Positions 39,941-50,999 of a stretch of 64,000 nt of DNA are shown piece after piece. The notes beneath the pieces are model-generated. The model did not search any database, was not told the origin of the DNA, and was given only the letters and a program-made list of their open reading frames with translations. Numbering within the stretch: position 1 is the stretch's first letter; the number at the start of each line of letters is the position of its first letter. The position numbers and the translations under genes are program-made. The DNA comes from Mytilus trossulus (taxonomy: Eukaryota > Mollusca > Bivalvia > Mytilida > Mytilidae): positions 21,844,931 to 21,908,930 of the forward strand of contig NC_086386.1 in assembly GCF_036588685.1 (NCBI RefSeq), given 5' to 3'.

Positions 39941-40417
39941 TGGGCCATTCCAGTTAATATCTGCTAAAGGGAGATGGATGGTCCTTTCTGAGGGGTGTAA
40001 AATTTATACATCTTAGGGGTGAAATTTTAGGTTTTTCATCTGACACTTACACTTATTCGCAAAATTTCTGAGGGTCTTGTAGCAGTAAATAATTTAAAAT
40101 AATTACATCTTAAGGGTTACAAAAAATACCTATTTCAGATCTTAGGGGTGTTTTGGAATGTAGACAGTTTCGTATCATGCATTATCTGGTATTGTATTTA
40201 AAATTCTGATGGGTACAATCCTTGCAATAAAAATTTATGTTGGTCAATTTTTCCCATGAAAGCCGACCCACCAAATATGAACAGAATCTCCAAATCTTAT
40301 AGGTCTTAATTTATAGATCCGATAGGTAGTTTTTCATGATGTTTTTTTTTTTTGATAGGTATGAAAAAAAATCTCCCCATCCATCCCCACCTGTTAGAAA
40401 TTAACTGGAATGGCCCA
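39941..40417. mobile_element. TIR element, non-autonomous
   Basis: Ends are inverted repeats TGGGCCATTCCAGTTAAT with similarity continuing to gatggatgg. Interior rich in cttaggggt-like phrases. About 480 bp, no transposase. A target duplication was not clear. Confidence 0.7.
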
Positions 40418-41099
40418 TTTGTTCGTTTAACAATGTTTAATGATCAAGAAGCCTCTTAATATACTGGTGTAGATTACCCAAAATAACATTCTTTATATAA
40501 ACCAATTTCTTACAGCAATGCATGTTCTTCTCTAAATTAAGAAAAAAAAAACAGTTTTACACCGGGAGGATTTTTTTTTCATATTTCTTATTTTCCTCTT
40601 TCGTTAGGTGATGTTCCTCTAGCACAATATTGTCTGTAGTGACGTTTAACTGTAGCTGAAAAAGAATTCCAACCGGCATGTCGCAATTGCATGATGATGT
40701 TGTTAGCTAAGCCTGGAATTGTCGATACGAGCCGGGTAAACTTATCGATTCATTAGATATAATATCAGAAAAAACTACTTATTCATCTTATTTAATTAAA
40801 TTGTTGAATATTGTTTTATTGGTATGCCTTTTGATTTTGTTATCAGTAAATCAAAACCATACTAACTTTTACACATAATATGCGATTTCTTGACACTACA
40901 ATATGTAGATTCCTATATATTGTCATTGCATAAGTTAGCGGTTTTCATTTGACTGTTAATGATATCTTTACACTAAATTATTTATATGTTATATATGTTA
41001 TAAATTTGAGAATGGAAATAGGGAATGTGTCAAAGAGACAACAACCCAACCGTAGAAAAAAAACTACAGCAGAAGGTCACCAACAGGTCTTCATACAAC

Positions 41100-41455
41100 T
41101 ATTTATACCACTGGGTTGATGCCACTGTTGGTGGACATTTCGTTTCCGAGGGTATCACCAGCCAAGTAGTCAACACTTTGGTGTTGTTGACATGAATATC
41201 AATAACGTGGTCATTTTTATAAATTTCCTGTTTACAAAACATTGAATTTGTCGAAAAACTAAGGATTTTTTTTTTATCCCAGGCATAAATTACCTTAGCC
41301 GTATTTGGCACAATTTTTTTGGCATTTTGGATCCCAAATGCAATTCAATTTCGTACTTGTTTGGCTTTATAAATATTTTGATGTGCACGTCACTGATTAG
41401 TCTTATGTCGACAAAACGCGCTTCTGGCATACTAAATTATAATCCTGGTACATTT
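41100..41455 (+). repeat. Interspersed repeat R3
   Basis: Contains gcataaattaccttagccgt, gcacgtcactgattagtctt and gacaaaacgcgcttctggca. A common mussel repeat; the minus-strand frame across it is not a gene. Shorter copies at 23195-23275, 28900-29065 (inverted), 41735-41905 (inverted) and 52915-53020. Confidence 0.75.
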
Positions 41456-41734
41456 GAGAACTATTGGATGAACACTGATTGATATTTTAGTCTTTAATAG
41501 ATGAATTTTGAATAAGTTGTTATTTGCTTTGAACTTGCTCTCCGTAACTGTGAGTATTTTCGGATCTGTACTTATTATTTGTGAGGATATTGCCATGTAC
41601 ACTCTGTGTTTTTGTAAGTTAGTTTTCTTCTTTGTATCGATCTGTCGAGTTATTCTATAGTTTGGTCTTATATTGTGATTTGACACTACTGTACCATTTA
41701 ATCAATAATAGATAAAGTTCATATAGTTCATAAT

Positions 41735-41905
41735 CAAAGGTACCAGGATTTTAGTCTAGCTCAATACGCCAGACGCGCGTTTCGTCTACACTAGACTCAT
41801 AATTCCAAAACAGCTGTGTCAAATACGGCTATGGTAATCCATTCTGTGGATAAGAAAAATGTAATCTTTAGTTTTTCGAAAAGTTCCAAGTTTTGCAACA
41901 ATATA
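41735..41905 (-). repeat. Interspersed repeat R3 (inverted)
   Basis: Shares gccagacgcgcgtttcgtct and caaatacggctatggtaatc with R3 in reverse complement. Confidence 0.7.
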
Positions 41906-42272
41906 TTGTGATTAAAAACTTGCTGAATGGCGGTCATATGTGTGCTGAATTCACCGTTCCCCCAAAAGGTATTTTCAGTGTCTATAAACACCTACTATAA
42001 CGTATAAATGTTATATAATGACTTTATTACGATGTTTTTTTTATGGGTTCAGTGTAAAGACGTCATAAACAGCCAGGGAAAACGTGATGTGCAATGCCAA
42101 GTTACAGGTATCGACAGATTGAAGATCCATGAGTATGTATATGTATATAACATACTAGTTATATTTAGTTAGCTTTTAATTTACTGATATCAAAATCAAT
42201 ATTTATAAAAAAAAAAATATATATTCAATGATCTTATTACAGTGTTTAATAGGTAACCTTTTAGAAGTTTAT

Positions 42273-42881
42273 TTAATGGAGCGACAAGTTTACATGGATC
42301 ATTTCTAAACGGACACGATTAACAACATTTCCGTAAAAATGAGGATGTGCTATCGCGTTTGAAATAAGTTTTCTACAGCTACAGCCAAACTTCAAAACCG
42401 AATCTTTATATCGATGGAAAATTTTGGTAAAGATTTTAAGTAATTCATGGTAACGATATCCCTGGTTTGATAATTTACCAGTAATACATAGATTGCGTTC
42501 ATTAAACTCAAAAACGGCACAACAGACACGTGCATAGCGAACAAGCTGTGAAATATAAACACCGTAAGATGGTGCCAAAGGAACATCACCATCTAAAAAT
42601 GGAAAATTAACAACAGGGAACGAGAAGTCGTCTCTTTTGTCGTACATTTTTGTGTGGAGTTTTCCGTTTACAATCGAAATATCTAAATCTAGGAAAGGAC
42701 AGTTATTACCGAATACATTTGATTTATTTAAAGTAAGTTCATTGAGATAAATTTCAGCAGTATATTGAAAAAATTCTTGATTATTTAACGAAAAAATATC
42801 ATCAAGATTACAGTAAATGTTGTTGAATTTATCATGATCAATTAAATGCAATTTCGACGGGTCTTTACTGAGTTCATCCAT
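42273..42881 (-). CDS. Reverse transcriptase C-terminal fragment (retroelement)
   Basis: Uninterrupted 202-codon frame, the longest in the window. It contains CPFLDLDISI, YDKRDDFSFPVVNFPFLDGD, PLAPSYGVYISQLVRYARVC and a C-terminal QGYRYHELLKIF segment. This order (FLDL, a substrate-contacting segment, then a QLxRYARxC helix) is what I know from the region after the catalytic palm in Penelope-like and related reverse transcriptases. The catalytic YxDD core is not present, so the element is 5'-truncated and cannot be active alone. Two older relics of the family lie at 13.2-14.6 kb and 34.3 kb. It sits just downstream of gene C. The lack of stops suggests a recent insertion. Exact clade uncertain. 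Confidence 0.7.
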   Translation of the reverse strand: MDELSKDPSKLHLIDHDKFNNIYCNLDDIFSLNNQEFFQYTAEIYLNELTLNKSNVFGNNCPFLDLDISIVNGKLHTKMYDKRDDFSFPVVNFPFLDGDVPLAPSYGVYISQLVRYARVCCAVFEFNERNLCITGKLSNQGYRYHELLKIFTKIFHRYKDSVLKFGCSCRKLISNAIAHPHFYGNVVNRVRLEMIHVNLSLH

Positions 42882-43039
42882 TCATCTAATATTTACGCTT
42901 CCGTTGAAAACTTTATTGTAAACTATAGACATTGTCATACATAATTGTTTTTATGATATCTTTATTTGTAGTGGCAGTATACGCAGTTATTATGCTTTAA
43001 TCACAAATCAGAAAAAAAACATTAAATTTAAAAGTTGAT

Positions 43040-43045
43040 TTTATT
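43040..43045 (-). terminator. Poly(A) signal of gene C
   Basis: AATAAA on the minus strand about 90 nt past the gene C stop. Confidence 0.55.
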
Positions 43046-43130
43046 CAAGTTTATAATTAAAACAGAAAACAAATGCGCAGAGTACAAATTTAAAAACGCT
43101 AGTAACTACAACTGTATACACACGTTATTC

Positions 43131-43462
43131 CTATATGATGTCTTTGTATGCTGGCGGATTTTCTTTGGGTATAGATGTTGTATCGTCTGCTAAATTAGTT
43201 ACAGCGCCGTTATGTACGTCAACTACTGTGTGTGTTCTTGGATCAGAGGAAACATTCAGTTTGGCAGCTGTATTTCGATTTATAATATCTTCGTATGCTG
43301 GTGGATTCAAAGTGGGAGTATATGCTGTATCGTTTGGAAAATTAGTCTCACTGTCATTACCGGAGGTAGCATTGGCAAGACTTTTCCAACCATTTCGACA
43401 TCCAGTCTGTGTCTCAGGATTTGAGATAATAGCAGGTGAATTCCCATTGTCATGGTACAAAC
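43131..43462 (-). CDS. Gene C exon 5: tail with two PPAY motifs
   Basis: 332 nt from a CATCAG acceptor to TAG. Begins LYHDNGNSP; NPPAYEDIINRNTAA mid-tail and NPPAYKDII at the very C-terminus. Confidence 0.85.
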
Positions 43463-46400
43463 CTGATGTAAGAATTGTTTAGCATGATTATTTGTTGGTA
43501 TACACATTCAAAATATCAAATGAGTAGATTTGGCGAAGTAAGTCTTTATATTTGAAAACCACTGACAAAAACTAAGATCTATTAAGTTCATAAATTTTGT
43601 GATGGTTTAAGATTAAATAAAATGACTATACATAAATTCAAAATTAAGACCCTGTTCAAGGCAGACAATACACGCATTATTTGATGGACTTTATGGTATT
43701 GAAACGTAGTACAAATAGATGTCACCCGTGCTTACAAATGACACAATAAACAAATTAATTAACGAAACTTTCGTGCTTCAATTGCAATGCAGATTCTACT
43801 TTATCAATTTAAACAACAGTTGTTATTCTATAGGATAATGGCAGTGAATACGGTTGTTAAACATTATATGCCTCTCACAGTAAATAATCCAATACAGATC
43901 GTAATTTGTATGTTTGCATCAACGTTTGCATAGTATTTACTTTTTCGAAATTGTTTTCCTCGAAACTGTTTTTGGCTTGGTTTGAATGATTGCCTTGTTT
44001 CGACTTGTTTTTCTTCTTTCACATCGTAATTTCCCAATTAAGTGTTAAACTGCAATCAGTAAAATAATTGACGCTTGTAGCGCAAACAGTATCTGTTATT
44101 ATAATTTTCGGGGGAAATAGGCCTAGGGGGACACACTTTATATGAAATTCACTTACACATACATGCAATTTGAAATATTCAGATCTTGAATTACTGATTA
44201 TAAACGATTATCGTTTGGTCGCGTAATATATTATACTATAAATGTTATCTATTTAGCTACACCAGAAGTGCATTTTGAAAATAAGCATGTCATCAATGCA
44301 GCTTGAGACCATTTTTGTTGTTGGTAAAATCAAACCTTGAGCAATATTTTACTTGGTGTTTAAGCCACAAAATAACCTTAAAGTATATCCAAATACGAAC
44401 ATCTTACCAATAATACGATATTGTAGCTGTTCATTGGTTAATTGTGAGGTCCTTGATTGTTGAAAGCGTCTGATATTTTTTAGTTTCTTTGCATTTTTGT
44501 TTCTCATATAGTATCGACAGCAAGACAGGCAACATGAAATGGTAACTGCAAAAGGCAAAACAATTGCCCTGAAACGAAATACAATATAAAAAGAAGATGT
44601 GGTATGATTGCCATGAGACAACTATCCACAAAAGACCAAAATAACGCAAACATTAACAATTATAGGTCACTGTACGGCCTTCAACACTGAGCAAAGCCCA
44701 TATCGCATATAGTCAGATAAAAAAGGCCCCGATAAGACAATGTAAAACAATTCAAGCGAGAAAACTAACGGCCTTATTTTTGTAAAAAAATGAAGTATAT
44801 TATTTGTATACAACAAACTTAATATCAAAATAAAAATAATGTTTCTGAAACATTTATTTATAGTTTTAATAGGACTACCGTAGTTCAAATGTACCTCTCT
44901 GTGAAAATAATCAGATACAAAAGATGTGACATTATTTCATTTCTTCTATAGCGTCTAAATAGTATTCACTGTCTCATATATCTTTTTCCGAAAATTATAG
45001 CCTTTTATTCCATGATACAATGCATCAAAACTATTTTATGAGAATATGTTTGTCAATTACTCACATGCAGACACACGTTAACAAAAGCTGGTGCTTCGCA
45101 GTGAAAAAAAGTAGTACAATCCAGTTCAAAACAACTGGTTTTTTTATTAAAATCTTTTGCGTTAATCGAATTAAATATTTAATACATATGGTGTGTCCGA
45201 AACGCTTTTGGGATTTACAAAAATCTAAGCATTAGAAACCAACGAATTTGTTAATTCGCTGCAACTTCAAAAGCTATACGTCTAACCAAAAATCAAAAAC
45301 GGCAAATGTATGTAAGTAGATATAAGAAGCTGATTATGAGTGCCTATTAGACAACTCTCTATCCAAGTCACGATTTATAAAAATAAACCAAAATAGGTCA
45401 AAGTACGGTCTTAAACACGGAGCCCCTGCTCACAGCAAACATCAAACTCGGTCAGCTTAGCTCAATGAGGTTTGGGTGCCTGTAATGCGTAAATACAATA
45501 CCAGCCTCTTTTTATCTAGTTTTACTAATTAATAGTAATAAACGGAGTTGGTTTTTCTATCTAATAAAATTCTAGCTTGATACCAAAAAACATATTTAAT
45601 CAATTTTAATGTTTTACTCGTTCCTTACGCAATAGCTCCAGAATTTGTTTCCGTCTCATTAGAGTTATCCATTAAATATGCGTGTATCCAATTTCCTGTT
45701 TTCCCTCTAGTATATCTTGAAAAATCTCTTGACAGTGTCGGTTTTCTGAAATCAAGAATTTCATATTTCAGTTTACAAATGTATGGCGTTTTTCAATCGA
45801 TATCTTTCACAAAAATAAATTCAACAACGACAACGAAGGTGAAATAAAAGCCATTGGTGGTATTGAAGTTCAAATACTACGACATGAGATAAACGCAAGG
45901 TAAATCATGCGTTTCACATGTGAATTTACAAACAAAATGCGTTTTTCAATTGATATCTTCCACACAAAAAAAACATAGGCGGAAATAAAAATGACCTTTG
46001 TTAGCCTTATAACATAAGTTCTAAGAAATGAGATACATTTAAAGTAAGTATAGTTGATATGTATAAACAACATGTTAACTGTCAGAAAAAAACAAAATTC
46101 AAAATATACATAAATAAACAATGACTGTTTAGAGTTTTGATAAGTCACTACCAAAATTTTCCTATATGTATTAGTAAATACATAATTGCCAAACACCTGA
46201 CGTATGTGTAATGATTGTTATTGAAATCATCGACGTGGTCCAAGAATTGTATACATCCCAAGAGTACAGTTAAAAAAATAATATATCTGTGAATATCATA
46301 TATCTCCCCAACAGAGGCGTAGTTTAAATCAGCTGTATTTACAAAGTGCAACCTAAAATATTATTAAAGGCAAAAAGGTGATGGAAGCGCAATGATTTTA

Positions 46401-48638
46401 AACTGCATTATTCAGCAGGACATTCCTTAAAACAAAACAAAAAGAACAATGGTGTAGTTGATACGACAGTTTATTGATTACACTTAATAATTGATCATTG
46501 GAAGGTTGGTTGAATTTGAGGACATCATTACACCACAACGTAATAGTAAAACATTATAATACTGAATAACGTTCAAAGCACATGATCGTTTGGAGAGGTT
46601 TATCGTGAGACCCGAATCTACCAAAAATCTATAAACCGTCATGACAATAAAACCAACAAGTCAACAATAATTAAATCAGTATAAAACAAAATAACTGAAA
46701 TACAAAAGGAATGCAACACTAAACGAAAACAGAAGGGCAATCAATGAACAAAAGGCAAACCGATGAACAGATAACACACAAAAGCGACATACAATAAGAC
46801 ATATACATGATATACATGTAACATTAAAAAACTCAAAATAAATAAGAAACATATATTCTAAAAAAAACAGGGGCAGTGCTCGTGGGAGAACAGAACTTGC
46901 TTCTTGAAATCAATTTTATTTAAATTTTATACATGAGGCATTCGCCTCAATGTAGTTACGGCCCTGTTGAATAAAAGTCAGGTTAGTGTTCCTTAGACAA
47001 TAGACCTCAAGTTGAATGAAACCAAATTTCAGACATTTCAAGTTCAAGTATATCTAAAAAACATTTATAAATTTATTAGTAAAAGATTTGGGAAGTGACT
47101 CTTTTTTGTTGAAAAAATATGAATTTTATGACGAATCTAGTTCATCCCATACTTTTGGAAAATATTTATGAAATAGCTTAAAAGACCTGCCGAGTTATTT
47201 ATTTTTGATACAGTGTAAGTCAGGTTATTTATTTTCAAATTACCACAGAACAAACCATTCATTGTTGTGATTATCAAGGCTGAGTTATTTGTTTTCAAAT
47301 TCCTCCTCCCTCCTCCGGAATATCAATTGGTCGTCCAAATTGCAGACGTGTGTTTCTAAATCATGCTCATCTCTGTCTAATCCAAATCAGAACATGTAAT
47401 TTAGTTTTGTAATCATTGTTTTTGTTTTTTTGCTGTACTGTTTTTTTTCTCGTTTTTTTCCTTTTTGTTTAAATTTCTTTGACATCAATCGAACTTCGTT
47501 TTTCACGTTTTGTCATGTCGAGGCCATGTGTTGTTTTAAACGGGATATATAGTTTGCTCGTTGTAAATGTTCGTATGGTGACCAAAAGTCGATAAAATGT
47601 AATCTTAGGGTTATTATTTTGTTATTTATCTAACATTAAAGAAATAAAAGACGATAACTGAAAGGAAAAGGTATGATAAGGGCCGTTTCTGGCCCCCCTT
47701 TTTTCGAGAATTTCAATGCCTGTTATTTTCTTGTTTGAACGTAATACATACACACATGCAAAGAGAGAAAGTAAAATGTCGTGCCAGTAGCTTTTTAACA
47801 TGTTGCTTCCAGTAGCAGCTACTTCATACATTTCATGTAACCCATTTAATATGTTTATTCAGTATAATGGTAAATAATTTCAACGGGCATTTTATTATTG
47901 GGTTACAATGACAGATCTTTCCTTCTTGAAATTATGTATTTGGCGTTTACGTATAAGATTTTTTTAAAGTGTATTTCATACTTGATGATCATAAATACGT
48001 TTAAAATCTAAATAGTCGTCTACAAGTATTTGATACCAATACTTCAAGTATTTCGAGAAAGGAGGGAAAAGCTTTTAGTTTTTTTTTGGGTAAAGATGAA
48101 TATTATTCAAGCAAGCAATAACTGATTGAAAAAAAAAACAGATAATGTTAGCTAGAACAATTTGTTTTATGTTATCTACTGTTAATCAACAAAGCTCTTT
48201 TAAATGCGTTTGATGAACTATGCCTAAAATAAAATTACGCCAATTGGATTTCGCTTTTCAATGAAAAATACCTAGTAAGAAAACATATTGCTTTATAATC
48301 CAATATAGTACTGACATTAATTATTTAATTAAAATATTCCCTGTAGATGGGTTATACGCCTATACATGTTATATCCCTCACAATCGAAGAAATGGTTGAT
48401 TATGGTTACAGAATATGTTGGAACAACATTCTTTACCCACAGCCGACCGAGATTGGTATCTTGTGATACATTGCGTTATATTAGGATTACATCTATTGAT
48501 TAATTAACAACTATTCGAGATGCATATATAAGCCTTATACATTAATAAATACACTAATAAATGCAAGTCTCACTTACCAGATGATGAATAAATCACCAAC
48601 AAATGTAAAGAAAGTGTTGAAACTATATAACGCTCCAT
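43131..48638 (-). CDS. Gene C: single-span membrane protein, two PPAY motifs, degenerate Cys domain
   Basis: Five exons join to 807 nt (268 aa): 48638-48578, 46332-46197, 45745-45629, 44568-44408 and 43462-43131, all GT-AG with the same phases as gene B. Signal peptide (20 residues), luminal exon, stalk (KPTLSRDFSRYTRGKTGNW...), membrane span (AIVLPFAVTISCCLSCC), basic region with QQSRTSQLTNEQLQYRIIG, and a tail with NPPAYEDII and NPPAYKDII. Stalk, span and tail are clearly close to B. The luminal exon is odd: it aligns with B (SVGEIYDIHRYIIF over TVCEYITSTRYYYC) but keeps only one of six cysteines. Either the domain has been lost in a living protein, or the gene is drifting, or the true exon 2 is elsewhere. 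A possible TATAAA-like box is at 48799-48805, about 160 nt upstream of the ATG. Confidence 0.72.
44408..44568 (-). CDS. Gene C exon 4: membrane span and basic region
   Basis: 161 nt, acceptor TTTCAG, donor GTAAGA. Four Cys in SCCLSCC next to the span. A copy of repeat R2 begins only about 13-16 nt upstream of the acceptor, so it supplies part of the 3' splice-site region. Confidence 0.82.
44584..44780 (+). repeat. Interspersed repeat R2 in gene C intron
   Basis: Close copy of 22483-22680. Antisense to gene C and abutting the exon 4 acceptor. Confidence 0.85.
45310..45500 (+). repeat. Diverged R2-like repeat
   Basis: Reads agacaactctctatccaagt, caaagtacggtcttaaacac and cggagcccctgctcacagca, resembling R2 in layout but strongly diverged. 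Within gene C intron 3. Confidence 0.45.
45629..45745 (-). CDS. Gene C exon 3: stalk
   Basis: 117 nt, symmetric phase 2-2, acceptor TTTCAG, donor GTAAGG. Contains two potential N-glycosylation sites (NSNET region). Confidence 0.78.
46197..46332 (-). CDS. Gene C exon 2: degenerate luminal exon
   Basis: 136 nt, acceptor AATACAG, donor GTGTTT (weak), phases 1 in and 2 out exactly as required. One Cys only (LLGCIQF). Chosen because phase, position and partial alignment to B all agree; the weak donor and lost cysteines lower confidence. Confidence 0.5.
46333..48577. other. Gene C intron 1
   Basis: No extra exon found. Contains a small Cys-rich minus-strand frame at 48378-48491 that does not splice in phase with exon 1, and AT-rich unique sequence. 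Confidence 0.4.
48578..48638 (-). CDS. Gene C exon 1: signal peptide
   Basis: 61 nt; MERYIVSTLSLHLLVIYSSS and a GTAAGT donor in phase 1. The 3' end (TCATCTG then GTAAGT) is identical to gene B. Confidence 0.8.
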
Positions 48639-48639
48639 C

Positions 48640-49860
48640 GCCTTTAACAAGTCTGATAATTACAGGAAGTTTCTTAGGAGGGATTCCATTTTATTTTTAC
48701 TGCACCAGGAACAGTTCCTGTTATCATATTCTAAAGAAAGGTGTAATACGTAAACAATATCATATTTATAAAAAAAAACTTCATTCTGAATAGGGAGCTT
48801 ATAAAGGGAATGCATGTAGATTATGTGTAAATATTTGCATAGATATTATTGTAGCCTTTCATAGATGACGTATAGAAATGATGATTTGTCTGATAGTATC
48901 AGCTTCTTTCTTTTTAAAAGGAATTGATAAAAAATTAAAGTTAACGACGCCCACACCAGTCTAGGCCTCATACACAATTTAGGTTTTTCCTGATATTGAC
49001 CTTAGATTTCTTTTCTTCTGTGGTGCTTGTACAATAAACCTGTATTCTAAAGACCTCAAATTAAATCGTTAGTGATATCAGTCATCCATAGCTAAAACGG
49101 AAAAACCCGAACTATTATTAAATCAAAACAATGTTTATTTTAAGGTAGTTCGCTTGCTTTTTCCTTTTTTTTTCAAAGGAATTCTATTTTGTCTTGACCT
49201 TATTTTGTATGTATGTCCAAACAATGTCTTTTACATATCATATGCACCTTTTATGTACCTTGATTAAACTATACGATGTTTGTGAAGTTAGGAGCTGGCT
49301 GCTTATTCGTCGTCCGATAATTTCAATATCAAATGAAAATTTTAAAAACCATGAATAATTCAAAACATTAATTTAAATATTGACTATATTCAGAAAGTTT
49401 ATATAAATAATTACAACATATTGATATATTTGGCTTCAATAGACAATCGCATAACCTCATACATTACTCACGGGGGGGGGGGGGGGTCTCAACATGGGAT
49501 TTTGGGTACAGGTGTGCAGCTGGGATTTTAAAAACACCCCCCATTCATATATTGAATAATTGTGAAATCCCTACCTATACATATATTTCACAGCGAAATC
49601 ATAACCCATTCATATATTTATGACCCATTGATATATCACAATCGGTCAATTACTACCTATTGATATATTTCCTCGGTAAAATTGCACCCCATTGATATAT
49701 TTGACGGATCAAAAAAGGGACCCATTCCAGCGGCACATATGTATATACCTTTATATAGGAAGAGACCCCCCCCCCCCCCCCCCCCGTGACATTACTCTTA
49801 GTTAAATACAGATATCAGTTTTTCAATCTTAAACGATAGAAATGAAGAAAAAAAATATTA
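48640..49860 (-). promoter_or_regulatory. 5' flank of gene C
   Basis: Shares ordered blocks with the flanks of B and E: acaggaagtttc, ggattccatttt, acagttcctgttatca, tctaggcctcatac, cttattttgtatgtatg and cttaaacgatagaaat. Interrupted by the hAT-like insertion 49469-49788. The TATA-like ttataaa (48799-48805) is the best promoter candidate. Confidence 0.45.
49469..49788. mobile_element. hAT-like non-autonomous element with G/C-run ends
   Basis: Termini read CACG(15 G in total)TCTC and, inverted at the right end, a 20-C run closing with CCCGTG. The 8 bp acattact is duplicated on both sides (49461-49468 and 49789-49796). An 8-bp duplication plus a CA...G terminus is the known hAT signature. The flank of gene C without it is continuous with the flanks of B and E, confirming an insertion. 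Interior repeats cattgatatat-like units; no ORF. Confidence 0.8.
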
Positions 49861-50170
49861 CGTGACGAACCCCAAATTCAAAGCAGTAAGTAAATATTTC
49901 TCTTCCCAGTTTCTAGTCCTCATCCAAAAATACAAAAATACGGCGATATTGACCTAAAATTTCAGTTTAATTGTACTTGTGCAATAAACCGATATATTGA
50001 AAGACATACCATAACATCGTTAACGATAACATTAAATCAAAGTTAAAACTATAACCGAACCCATATTTTCATAAAAACTTAAATGTGTTTATTTTTCAAT
50101 AGTTTGCTTTCGAATGTTTTTAAAAATAGTCATCTCCTTATGCTTTTGCCTTATTTTGTATGTATTCATA
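49797..50170 (-). repeat. Extra copy of the family 5' flank
   Basis: After the first flank ends (cttaaacgatagaaatgaag), the flank sequence starts again: gatattgacctaaaatttca, ttgtacttgtgcaataaacc, and the Leu/Phe-like cttattttgtatgtattc block. A partial tandem copy with no exon attached. Confidence 0.55.
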
Positions 50171-50999
50171 CAATGTATGTGGATGTTATAATATGTACAA
50201 TATATGAATTAGCGCAATAAGTGAAGTAAGACATTAAGGTTAAAACCTAGGCAATACGATAAATGAAGGTATGACATTATTGCAGGCAATAAGTGAAATT
50301 CAAGATTTTTGTTTTGTCTTCAACATACACAACATTCAATGAAAATATTCTTGAGCGACGAATTCTGTTTAAATTGTCTTCCAAGTTTTAATATATTCAT
50401 AAGTTGATATCGTATGTAAAGGGGGGATAAGAGAAATTTAAAAAAACTTGTATTTTTCTAGTGTTTTTGGAAACGCTCGTAAAGAAACAGGTAAATTAAT
50501 GTCTACAGAGATCGTACATGTATGAAAAGAAATAAATAGTGTTTATCTATAGAGGACAGTAGCATGCCATACGACCAATATTAGGAGTGAATGGTGATAC
50601 TCTTTGGACTGAGTTGCCCCATATCTCAGTATGCACATCGAAGCTTTCACAAGAATATCTAAGATAGTATGTCATGAAAGATATAAATTAAGATGCATCG
50701 ACTGTAAACAGTAGTTATAGTAATAAGGTTTAAACTTAAAATTTGTATTGGTATCATTATGAATGTAATTAGAAATACTTTTAATTAAGAAACCAACCTT
50801 TATGAAACAGAAACAAAACACACCAAAAAATCACTACTCTTTTATAAGAAGTCAACAAAGTTATTTCTTAATAGTAACAACTGAATATAAAGGAAAAACA
50901 CCTTATATATTTTTGAATGATTCGAAGGAACTTAGAGTGTCATAGTGTGCGTTATCTTTTAAGAGTTAATAGGTATATCTAATGCATCTTTCATATAAA

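Larger units (their letters stand above)
37751..43030. other. Repeat-filled region between genes C and B
   Basis: Contains a hairpin element (38439-38598), a TIR element (39941-40417), repeat R3 (41100-41455 and inverted 41735-41905) and a reverse transcriptase fragment (42273-42881). No host gene recognised. Confidence 0.5.

Noticed and set aside
43135-43482. Plus-strand open frame of 115 codons
   Set aside because: Exact antisense of the gene C tail exon; the repeated motif content explains the open frame.
45870-46196. Minus-strand open frame of 108 codons with hydrophobic stretches
   Set aside because: Lies in the gene C intron next to exon 2; AT-rich composition gives Phe/Ile/Tyr-rich chance frames and no domain is visible.
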